Below are positions 1 through 7,140 of a stretch of DNA of 27,536 bases, in pieces. Made by a program: the position numbers and the translations under genes. How positions within the stretch are numbered: position 1 is the stretch's first letter; every line of letters starts with the position of its first letter. The notes under the pieces were generated by a model. The model was not told the DNA's origin, made no database searches, and was given only the letters and a program-made list of their open reading frames with translations. The stretch is from a bacterium (GTDB lineage: Bacteria; Planctomycetota; J058; JAJDCP01), in the NCBI GenBank assembly GCA_030428695.1, contig JAUIEM010000087.1, positions 1 through 27,536 on the forward strand, written 5' to 3'.

Positions 1-2718
1 GCGAAGGACAAGAGCCCTTCGGGCAAGGAGCGGCTGACGCAAGCGCTCCAGGTCCTCGCGCAGGACCCGGTGTTCAAGCAGATCCTCGCCAAGGCAGAGG
101 AGCGGGTCGACGACGCGTTTACCCCCAAACGCAAGCGCAAACGCGTCGAGGGGTCGCCGTTCCAGGCCGCGAAACAGGCCGTCCTGCAGGCGGAAGAGGA
201 GGTCCAGCGCTGCGAGGAGGTCGCGCGCACGAGCGCGGAGGCCGAGCGCACCGTGCAGGAGCTGACCGCGACCCACGAACGCCGGCGACGAGCGTGGAAA
301 GAGCTGTGCGAGCGCGAGACGGAGACCGTCGCGGGGCTGCGCCAACAGACGGAAGCGCGGAAGGTGGAGGCCGAGCTCGAAGCCGCCCGGCAGGAGCGCG
401 TGCGTCAGGCCCGACAGATCGATGCGGTGCGTGACCTGAAGACCGGCCTCGACAAAAGGCGCGCAGAGGTGAAGGAGCAGGAGCGGACGGTCGGGCGCGA
501 GCGGAACGCGATCGACACCGCCCAGGAGCGCCTGCGTGAGCTCGACGCCAGCCTGCGCGCGCTGCAGGGATCCGAGGCGGAAGGCCAGCGCCTGCTGCGC
601 GTGCGAGAGCTCGAGAACGCGCGGCTCAAGCAGACCCAGACCTGTCAGAGCCTGACGTCCGCGCTCCGGGCAGCCCGCGAGGGCGAGGAGCGGGAGCGCC
701 GACTCGAGACCGCTCGGGAGGCGCTGCGCAAAGCGCGCACCGGCCTGGCGAAGGCAAAGGCGGCGCTGGACAAGGTCGAGGCGACCCGCGCCCACAACGA
801 TGCCTGCCTGGTCCGTGCCGAGAGGCTGGTCGAGTACGCTGCCCAGCAGCGGCGCGTCGAGGAGATCGCGCAGGCCGAGCGGGCGCAGGCCGAGCTGGAC
901 GAGCTCGAGGAGCGCGTGGCCGGGCTCCGTGAGAAGATCGCCGCGGCCGAGGCGGCGGCACGCGCCACTACTCTGCCCAGCGCCGAGCAGGTGCGCGCAC
1001 TCGACGAGCTCGCCCGCCAACGAGACCGGGCGCAGGCACGCCTGAGCGGGGGCCTGAGCGTCCACTTCGCCCCGGAACGGGAGCACCCACTCCGAGCCGT
1101 CGTCGATGGAGGCGCGCCGCTGGCCAGCGAAGGCCGCGATGCGCTCCACCTCGAAGCACAGCGCTCGGTCGAGCTCGCGATCGAAGGGGTCGGGCGCTTG
1201 ACAGTGACGGCCGGGGAAAAGAGCGCACGCGATCGTCTCCAGGCCCTCGACACCCGCTGGAGGAGCGAAGCCGAGCCCGTGCTCACCCGGCACGGCTGCA
1301 CGGAGGTCGACGGCCTGCGCGCGCTCCTCGCGGCCAGAGCCGAGGAAGAGCGCCAGCGGGAGCGTCATCGCGACGAGCTGCGAGGTCTCCAGGAGAAGGC
1401 CTCCCTGCTCCGCCGGCAAGCCACACGCCTGGACGAGCTTCGCGACCGAGGGGCACCCGTGGCGCTCGACGCGGCGCTCGAAGAGCAGCTCGCCCGTTGG
1501 GGAGATCCTGGCGCTGCGCCTTTCGCGCGGCGGCGTGAAGACGCTCGCTCGCAGCGTGAGAAGTGCGACATGCTGCTGACTGCCCTGCGGGAGAAGCGGC
1601 GCGAGGCGGTGCAGAGCGAAGCGCAGGAGAAGACGCGGGTCGCCGAGCTCGAGCGCCAGGCCGGGGACGCTGCTGCGGCCCCCGCAGCGGGCTGGCGGGC
1701 GGAAGCCGCGCGGTTGCAGCGCGCCCTCGAGGAGGCGCGCGACCGGGCGAAGCAGACGGACACCGAGCTCGAGCGGGTCGAGCAGGAGGCGACCACGGCG
1801 GTCGCCGAGCTCGAGGCCGAGCGCTCCGCCGTGCGCAAGCGCCTGCAGGGCGCACAGGAGAGACTCGCGGAGCTCGAGGCCGGGCTCGAACGTGCGAAGC
1901 GCGAGCTGCACACCCAGCAGGGAGCCCTTGCCCAGCGTGAGCAGGAGCTCGCGACCCTCGATCTTCGCAAACAGGACGCGCGCATCTCCGCGATCGAGAG
2001 CCGGCTCGCCGCGCTCCCGCGTCCTCGCCCCGCGTTGACAGAGGCGGACCTGACCGCCGTGCGCTTCGCGAAGGACGAGGCTCGCACCGCGCTCGACGCC
2101 TCCCGCGAGGCGCGAGATCGCGCACGCGGAGCCTTGCTGCAGGTCGGGGGCCAGGTCGCGCGCGAGCAGGCGGAGGACGCGCGGGAGGCCCTGCGTCTGG
2201 CCCGGGACCGTGAGCAGGAGGTCATCGTCGAGTACGAGGCGTACAAGCTGCTCGTCGACACCCTGCGGGAGTCGGAGGACGAAGCGGGGGCGCACCTCGG
2301 CAAGGCGCTGAGCGGGCCGCTGTCGAGTCGCTTCGGCGAGCTGACCGCGGGACGCTACGGCAGCCTGTTCTTCGACCAGGACCTGAAGGCAGAAGGCCTG
2401 GAGGTCTCCGGTGCGCTGCGCGATGTGTCGAACCTCTCGCTCGGAACCCAGGAACAGCTCGCGACTCTATTGCGACTGACCATCGCAGAGCAACTCGAGA
2501 GCTTTCTGCTCCTCGACGACCAACTGACCCAGGCCGACGCCCGGCGCAGCGCGTGGTTCGGCACGCTCCTGCGCGACCGGGCAGAGAGGGTCCAGACCGT
2601 CGTCTTGACCTGTCGTCCCGAGGACTACCTTCGCCCGGAGGAGATGCCCCGCGACGACGTGCGGGCGGAGGCGGGCCTGGTGCGGGCTATCGACCTGGAG
2701 CGCGCGTTGACGGTGTGA
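1..2718 (+). CDS. SMC/Rad50-like coiled-coil ATPase, C-terminal part (5' end outside window)
   Basis: The frame is open from the first base, so the gene starts upstream; a GTG at 70 is probably internal. The visible 905 residues are mostly long Glu/Arg/Ala-rich heptad coiled coil. It is interrupted around residues 330-410 by a non-coiled, beta-rich stretch (VELAIEGVGRLTVTAG), at the place of a hinge. The C-terminus carries an ABC signature motif (NLSLGTQEQL, from about residue 811) and a Walker B (FLLLDD, Asp-Asp at about 839-840), followed by a D-loop-like QLTQAD and the final strand VQTVVLTCRP. The P-loop half must lie upstream. In SMC, RecN, Rad50 and YhaN relatives such proteins are DNA-binding ATPases for repair, chromosome maintenance or phage defence. 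Walker B ends in DD rather than DE, which I associate with YhaN-like members. The specific role cannot be read from this part; a nuclease partner would be expected upstream. Confidence 0.85.
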   Translation, partial: AKDKSPSGKERLTQALQVLAQDPVFKQILAKAEERVDDAFTPKRKRKRVEGSPFQAAKQAVLQAEEEVQRCEEVARTSAEAERTVQELTATHERRRRAWKELCERETETVAGLRQQTEARKVEAELEAARQERVRQARQIDAVRDLKTGLDKRRAEVKEQERTVGRERNAIDTAQERLRELDASLRALQGSEAEGQRLLRVRELENARLKQTQTCQSLTSALRAAREGEERERRLETAREALRKARTGLAKAKAALDKVEATRAHNDACLVRAERLVEYAAQQRRVEEIAQAERAQAELDELEERVAGLREKIAAAEAAARATTLPSAEQVRALDELARQRDRAQARLSGGLSVHFAPEREHPLRAVVDGGAPLASEGRDALHLEAQRSVELAIEGVGRLTVTAGEKSARDRLQALDTRWRSEAEPVLTRHGCTEVDGLRALLAARAEEERQRERHRDELRGLQEKASLLRRQATRLDELRDRGAPVALDAALEEQLARWGDPGAAPFARRREDARSQREKCDMLLTALREKRREAVQSEAQEKTRVAELERQAGDAAAAPAAGWRAEAARLQRALEEARDRAKQTDTELERVEQEATTAVAELEAERSAVRKRLQGAQERLAELEAGLERAKRELHTQQGALAQREQELATLDLRKQDARISAIESRLAALPRPRPALTEADLTAVRFAKDEARTALDASREARDRARGALLQVGGQVAREQAEDAREALRLARDREQEVIVEYEAYKLLVDTLRESEDEAGAHLGKALSGPLSSRFGELTAGRYGSLFFDQDLKAEGLEVSGALRDVSNLSLGTQEQLATLLRLTIAEQLESFLLLDDQLTQADARRSAWFGTLLRDRAERVQTVVLTCRPEDYLRPEEMPRDDVRAEAGLVRAIDLERALTV

Positions 2719-2781
2719 TGCGCGCGGTCGGTCACGGCGTGGCCGTCGCCGCGATGCCGCCCACGCGCGAGCGGCCATCGC

Positions 2782-3231
2782 TCAGAAGATCTTCGTGCCC
2801 GGGGCCTTGGCGAGCGACAGGAGCGGCTGGGGCGCGTCGAGGTTGTAGGAGTTGAAGCTCCACCACTGCTTCTCTTTGACGCGCAGGGTCCCCGTGGTGC
2901 GGTACATCTGCGTCTCGACGGTGATCTGGCGCACGGTGTAGAAGTGGTAGTTGCCTAGGTTCATCACGTGCGCGGTGCCCTTCATGGCGGGCTTCAGGTG
3001 GATGGCGAGCGCAGGGTCGTTGCCGTCGAGGGCGAGGGCGAGCGCGTCCTGCAGGTTCATGCCGAGCATGTTGGCGTAGAACTGCGCGGCCTGCTGCTTG
3101 AAGCTGCCCTGGCTCATGAAGTTGCCGTCGGCGTAGTGGTACAGGGCGTACCAGCAGCAGAGCTTGGACTTCTCCCCGTGGGTCGGCTGTTTCTCGAACT
3201 TGAAGGCGGCGACTTCCTTGGGCAGGGCCAT
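2782..3231 (-). CDS. Small unknown protein, possibly papain/C39-like fold
   Basis: This is a 149-residue protein without signal peptide or membrane segment. Its most distinctive element is KLCCWYALYHYADG near residue 24. It resembles the nucleophile region of papain-like and C39-like peptidases, where Cys-Trp starts a helix. A candidate histidine lies in GTAHVMNLGNYHFYTV, but the usual GH-hydrophobic-V and Asp/Asn-P motifs are not clear, so activity is uncertain. The start is ATG with GAGGAGA about 8 nt upstream. A -10-like TACAAT occurs on the minus strand at 3290-3295 without an obvious -35. The gene converges on the SMC-like gene (63 nt gap) and diverges from the 500-residue orphan. A protein with clear C39-like motifs lies at the other end of the window, but the two do not align well by eye. 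A real gene is likely; its function is not established. Confidence 0.7.
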   Translation of the reverse strand: MALPKEVAAFKFEKQPTHGEKSKLCCWYALYHYADGNFMSQGSFKQQAAQFYANMLGMNLQDALALALDGNDPALAIHLKPAMKGTAHVMNLGNYHFYTVRQITVETQMYRTTGTLRVKEKQWWSFNSYNLDAPQPLLSLAKAPGTKIF

Positions 3232-3289
3232 TCCTGTCTCTCCTCGAACCGATGCGCGGCGGGATCGGGTTCCTTGTCGGGCTTCCTAC

Positions 3290-3295
3290 ATTGTA
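3290..3295 (-). promoter_or_regulatory. Candidate -10 element of the small minus-strand gene
   Basis: The minus strand reads TACAAT, five of six matches to the sigma-70 type -10. It lies about 60 nt upstream of the ATG at 3231. No convincing -35 lies 16-18 nt further upstream, so this is weak. Confidence 0.25.
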
Positions 3296-3299
3296 GTAC

Positions 3300-3417
3300 G
3301 GGAGTGGAGGGAAGAGCTGTCTGAATCTCCCAGACAGGGACCGCCACCACAAGACAGACACTTCCCTCCAGATGTCCTCGCCGATCCCCATTCCAGGCCG
3401 ATGTACAGTCCACTCCC
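3300..3417. repeat. Nested inverted repeats in a divergent intergenic region
   Basis: Three exact inverted pairs are nested or interleaved between the divergent genes. GGGAGTGGA (3300-3308) pairs with TCCACTCCC (3409-3417). GGAGGGAAG (3306-3314) pairs with CTTCCCTCC (3361-3369). CTGTCTG (3317-3323) pairs with CAGACAG (3331-3337), with a 7-nt loop. The first two arms overlap and so are alternative pairings. The arrangement could be an operator, a cruciform, or the leader RNA of the rightward gene with mutually exclusive folds. Confidence 0.5.
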
Positions 3418-3469
3418 GGATTGGTCCCCCCTGTGCTTCAAGCCTCCGCAGCAAGCAAGGAGGCAAGCG

Positions 3470-4972
3470 ATGCTGACGAAGGACGGTTGGACGTTGGTGA
3501 CGATGAAGTCGAGGCGAGACACCCTGCATCTGAAGAGCGGTACGAAGTACCACATCAAGGTGCGGCGCACGTGCGGGAACAGGCGCCTGTGCCGTCCGCC
3601 CTCGAGGTTGACCCGTGCGATCAGGGACTGGCTCCTCGCCTTCGCAGGCACGGAGAAGCTCCCGCCGGCGATGGAGGACGCGGCGGTCGCGCTGGCGGAC
3701 CTCGACCGCGATGCGGCCTTCTCCGGGAAGGAGCGGCGGATTCTCGATCTCGCTCTGAACGGCGAACCCCTTCGCGAAGGCGACCTCGAGCTGTTGCGCC
3801 GCCTCGCGACCCACGTCGAGGAGCGCGCGGCTGCGTGGCAGGATCAGCCCACGCTCGGTGAGCTGGCGCGGGAGATCGGGGAGGCCATCGCCGCGAAGCT
3901 GGAGAAGTTCAGCTATCTCGACACGTGGAGCACCAGAACGGCGGTGGTCGCCTACGACTGTGCGGAGGACGGCACGCTGACGGTGTACAAGAGCGACGGC
4001 GGGCGTCTGCGCGTCGGTCGCAATGGCGGCGTGGAGGTCTTCGACCAGGCGCTCGGAAGCTGGCGCTACTGCGGCTCGGTCGCGGACTACACCGTCGAAG
4101 AGGCCCAGGCGCGCGGGATCCTCGGACTGTACACCCGGGCCGGAGCCACACAGCTGATCGAGAGCGCTCGCGGCCAGCGGGAATCCTTGCAGCGGTCGCC
4201 GCTGCAGTCGGGCGTGCTGTGGACCGGGGACGACCTCGAGGCGACGGGGAAGGTCCTCGAGGCGCTCGACGAGGCGATCGCCGAAGCGACGAACTGCCTG
4301 AACTACAGGGATTACCTCGGCGCCACCGCCGCCATCATGCCCGGGTTCCGTGCCCTGCACGAAGCGGCGGGTAGCGAGTCGAAGGCGCTGGAGGCCCTCG
4401 GCACCCGCATCGACGTCGCGCTGATGGTCGCCGAGGCCACGCAGAAGATCTGCGTCAATTCCGTCGGTGCCATCGCCCGCAGCCTGTGGGGACCGCTGGG
4501 AGGCGCCCTCGCACAGGGATTGATGACCGGGCTGACCTCGCTCATCCGCGGCGACTACGCGTTCCTCGAGGGCGACGTGCTGACGGCCGCGCTCGCCGGT
4601 TCCGGGCTGATCAAGAGCGCTGCCCTCAAGTCCTTCACGGCGGGGACGGTCAAGGCCATCAAGTCCTGGACCAAGGAGGGGAAGTCCTTCGAGGAGATGG
4701 GGCTGGACGACTGGAAGGTCCTCATCGGAATCGCGCTCGCCGAGGGCGCGTTCAGCTACCTGTCGAACAGGGTGGCCACGGCCGTCGGCGGGAACGAGGC
4801 CATGCAGACCAGGCTACGCAAGCTCTTCGAGGTGCTCGGTGCCGACGACGGTTTGTCGGAGGCTCTGGAGAAGGGGCTCTCGAAGGCACTTATAAAGGTC
4901 CTGTCCGGGACTCCGAGCAAACTGGCCCTCAAGTTGGTCGGGACGTGGGCGTCGGCGTTGCTGAAAGAGTGA
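3470..4972 (+). CDS. Orphan 500-residue protein with hydrophobic C-terminal helices
   Basis: The open frame extends further upstream, but I start at the ATG at 3470 because AAGGAGG (3457-3463) sits 6 nt before it and the upstream residues look non-coding. No family is recognised. The N-terminal third (residues 1-150) is helical and charged. The middle (150-230) looks beta-rich, with a run such as AVVAYDCAEDGTLTVYKSDG. The C-terminal half has amphipathic to hydrophobic helices around 326-360, 368-388 and 414-440, rich in Gly/Ala, then a basic amphipathic tail. This suggests membrane association or a pore-like or secreted-effector protein, but no toxin, PAAR or LXG motif is visible. The neighbouring genes are also orphans or repair genes and give no firm context. 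It ends 56 nt before the convergent methyltransferase gene. Confidence 0.75.
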   Translation: MLTKDGWTLVTMKSRRDTLHLKSGTKYHIKVRRTCGNRRLCRPPSRLTRAIRDWLLAFAGTEKLPPAMEDAAVALADLDRDAAFSGKERRILDLALNGEPLREGDLELLRRLATHVEERAAAWQDQPTLGELAREIGEAIAAKLEKFSYLDTWSTRTAVVAYDCAEDGTLTVYKSDGGRLRVGRNGGVEVFDQALGSWRYCGSVADYTVEEAQARGILGLYTRAGATQLIESARGQRESLQRSPLQSGVLWTGDDLEATGKVLEALDEAIAEATNCLNYRDYLGATAAIMPGFRALHEAAGSESKALEALGTRIDVALMVAEATQKICVNSVGAIARSLWGPLGGALAQGLMTGLTSLIRGDYAFLEGDVLTAALAGSGLIKSAALKSFTAGTVKAIKSWTKEGKSFEEMGLDDWKVLIGIALAEGAFSYLSNRVATAVGGNEAMQTRLRKLFEVLGADDGLSEALEKGLSKALIKVLSGTPSKLALKLVGTWASALLKE

Positions 4973-5028
4973 TCGGGCGCGACTGGCGATCGCCGCTGAC
5001 GGCCCGCGAAGGGCCGATCCCCCCCCGA

Positions 5029-5484
5029 TCACCCCACCACCGTCTCCCGCTCGAGCGCCAGCAGCCCGCGCTTGCAGTCCAGGCCGAAGGCGTAGCCGCC
5101 GAGCTTGCCGCCGGTCTGGATCACGCGATGGCAGGGCACGACGATCGGCAGCGGGTTCCGGCCGTTGGCGGAGCCGACCGCGCGGGCGGCTCCGGGCTTG
5201 CCGAGCGCCTGGGCGAGCTCGCCGTAGGAGCGGGTCTCGCCGTAGGGGATCGCGCGCAGCAGGGCCCAGACCTCGTGCTGGAAGGGCGTGCCGTCGGGGG
5301 CGAGGCGCAGCGTGAAGCTGCGCCGCGCGCCGGCGAAGTACTCGGTGAGCTGGCGGTGGGCTTCCGCCAGCTCTTCGCCGGGAGCCCGTGGCGGAGCCTC
5401 GGGCGCCAGGACGATGCGGCGCAGACCGGCGGCGTCTCCTTCGAGCGTCCAGCGTCCCCAGGGCGACTCGACGGTGCAGTGCAT
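5029..5484 (-). CDS. ogt: Methylated-DNA-[protein]-cysteine S-methyltransferase (Ogt/MGMT)
   Basis: This 151-residue protein removes O6-methyl (or larger alkyl) groups from guanine in DNA by suicidal transfer to its own cysteine. The hallmark PCHRV motif is present, with Cys118 as acceptor. Upstream are the helix-turn-helix region PYGETRSYGELAQALG and the conserved GSANGRNPLPIVV segment. Downstream is the GLDCKRGLLALE tail with the usual glutamate. The ATG at 5484 shares one base with the TGA of the upstream ada-alkA gene (TGATG). An AGGAGG lies inside the 3' end of that gene, so the two are translationally coupled. Length and motifs are those of a complete, functional enzyme. Together the pair covers phosphotriester/O6 and N3 alkylation damage. 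Confidence 0.96.
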   Translation of the reverse strand: MHCTVESPWGRWTLEGDAAGLRRIVLAPEAPPRAPGEELAEAHRQLTEYFAGARRSFTLRLAPDGTPFQHEVWALLRAIPYGETRSYGELAQALGKPGAARAVGSANGRNPLPIVVPCHRVIQTGGKLGGYAFGLDCKRGLLALERETVVG

Positions 5485-6920
5485 CAGACTCCCTCCTCTA
5501 CGTTCCAGAGCAGCATCGCGGCGTACGCCCGCCACGGGCGCCAGCGCTCGGCCCGGGCGCGCAGAGCGGCCGGCTTGTCCTCGACGCCGGCCTTGAGCAA
5601 CCCGAGGTCGCTGGCCGGGAAGGCGTCGGGCTCGCCGAGGGCGCGCATCGCGACGGTGTGGGCGGTCCAGGGGCCGATCCCGCGCAGGGCGGTGAAGCGG
5701 CGGACGAAGTCGTCCAGGCCGCGGGAGCTGTCGAGCGCGAGCGCCCCGTCCCGCACCGCCTCCGCCAGGGTCTTCAGGGTGCGGCGGGCGCTGCCGCTCA
5801 GGCCGAGGCCGTCGAGGTCGGCGGTGGCGAGCTCGGCGGGCGTCGGGAAGCGCCGGGTCAGCGCCGGCCAGGGGCTCGCCACCGGACGTCCGCAGCGCTC
5901 GACCACGCGCCCGGCCAGGGTGGTCGCGGCGGCGACGCTGATGCGCTGGCCGAGCACCGCCCGCACCGCCATCTCGAAGGGCGCGAAGGCGCCGGGCAGG
6001 CGCACGCCGGGCAGCCTCTGCAGGCGCCGGGCCAGGGCCGGATCCGCTTCGAGGCAGCGGGCGACCGGGGCCGGGTCGGCGTCGAGGTCGAACTGCCTCC
6101 GCACGCGGCCGGCGATGGCGAGCAGGCGGCGCGGATCGGGGAAGAGCACGTACAGCTCGAGGCTGTTCCGGGTCGCGGCGGTCGAATGAGCTGGACGCAG
6201 GGCGAGGCTCCCGTCCTGGCCGTCGAGGCGGAAGTTGCGCCGGTAGACCTGCCCGTCGACCTGCTCGACCCCGGGCAGCGCGCGCTTTCCGTACCAGTCC
6301 AGCGCCTGCTCCCAGGCGAAGGGCGGGCGGTAGCTCAGGGCGAGGCGCAGCCCGGGCTCCGCGCTCGGGGCGGCGCGCTCCCGCAGCTGCTGCGGCGTGC
6401 GGCCGAAGCTCTCGCGCACGGCCGCGTGGAAGCGACGCAGGCTGCCGAAGCCGGCGGCGTGGGCGACCTCGGCCAGGGACAGCGCGCTGCCGTCGAGCAG
6501 CTGCCGGGCGAGCTGCAGCCGGCGCTGGCGGGCGACGACGCTGGGCGGCGCGCCGAGGTGTTCCACGAACAATCGGCGCAGGTGGCGCGGCCCGACGCCG
6601 AGTGTGCGGGCGAGGGTCGGGATGGTCCCGCCGTCGAGGGCTCCCGCGGCGATTGCGCGCAGGGCCCGGGAGACGGTGGCGGCGCTGCCGGTCCAGCCGG
6701 CGGCGACCTCCGGGCGGCAGCGCAAGCAGGGGCGGAAGCCGGCGGCCGCGGCGGCCCAGGCGCTCGGGAAGTAGCGCACGTTGTCTTCCTTCGGCGGCTG
6801 CACCGGGCAGATCGGCCGGCAGTAGACGCCGGTCGAGGACACCGCGATGAAGAAGCGTCCGTCGAAGCGGGCGTCGCGGGCGAGGCGGGCGCGGGCGCAG
6901 AGCGTCGGGTCGGGGGTCAC
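5484..6920 (-). CDS. alkA: Ada-type methyl sensor / AraC regulator fused to AlkA DNA glycosylase
   Basis: The protein has 478 residues in three parts. Residues 1-75 are the Ada N-terminal zinc domain with the four ligands Cys34, Cys38, Cys65 and Cys68 (CRPIC and CLRC). They have the same internal spacing as in E. coli Ada, where one accepts methyl groups from phosphotriesters and switches on DNA binding. Residues 80-180 are an AraC-type double helix-turn-helix. Residues about 190-478 are an AlkA 3-methyladenine DNA glycosylase with the helix-hairpin-helix LRGIGPWTAHTVAMRALG and the catalytic aspartate in FPASDLGLLK (about Asp438). I chose the GTG at 6920, because AGGAGG (6926-6931) sits 5 nt upstream; an in-frame GTG at 6935 lacks such a site. 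It is likely autoregulated on alkylation stress and is coupled to ogt downstream. This fusion order is known in other bacteria. Confidence 0.95.
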   Translation of the reverse strand: MTPDPTLCARARLARDARFDGRFFIAVSSTGVYCRPICPVQPPKEDNVRYFPSAWAAAAAGFRPCLRCRPEVAAGWTGSAATVSRALRAIAAGALDGGTIPTLARTLGVGPRHLRRLFVEHLGAPPSVVARQRRLQLARQLLDGSALSLAEVAHAAGFGSLRRFHAAVRESFGRTPQQLRERAAPSAEPGLRLALSYRPPFAWEQALDWYGKRALPGVEQVDGQVYRRNFRLDGQDGSLALRPAHSTAATRNSLELYVLFPDPRRLLAIAGRVRRQFDLDADPAPVARCLEADPALARRLQRLPGVRLPGAFAPFEMAVRAVLGQRISVAAATTLAGRVVERCGRPVASPWPALTRRFPTPAELATADLDGLGLSGSARRTLKTLAEAVRDGALALDSSRGLDDFVRRFTALRGIGPWTAHTVAMRALGEPDAFPASDLGLLKAGVEDKPAALRARAERWRPWRAYAAMLLWNVEEGV

Positions 6921-7140
6921 GGCATCCTCCTGCACCGGCTGTTGTACGCGCTGGCGGGGAGGTTGTCGTGCCGGAATCGGACATCATCGGCGGGGTTGGT
7001 CGGCAGGATCGGTGGAGCTCGTCCGGAGGGACCGTCGACCGGCCCCGCCGTCGCGAGCCTGCCCTCGTCGTCCAGCGTGTCCATGCTTCCGAGGTGGCGC
7101 TTAGCCGGGGCCAGCAACCCTGTACATGATGACGTCCCCG

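Noticed and set aside
6917..7084. 55-residue minus-strand frame between the fusion gene and ada-alkA
   Set aside because: It overlaps the chosen ada-alkA start and has no ribosome-binding site or recognisable pattern. It might be a leader peptide, but support is too thin.
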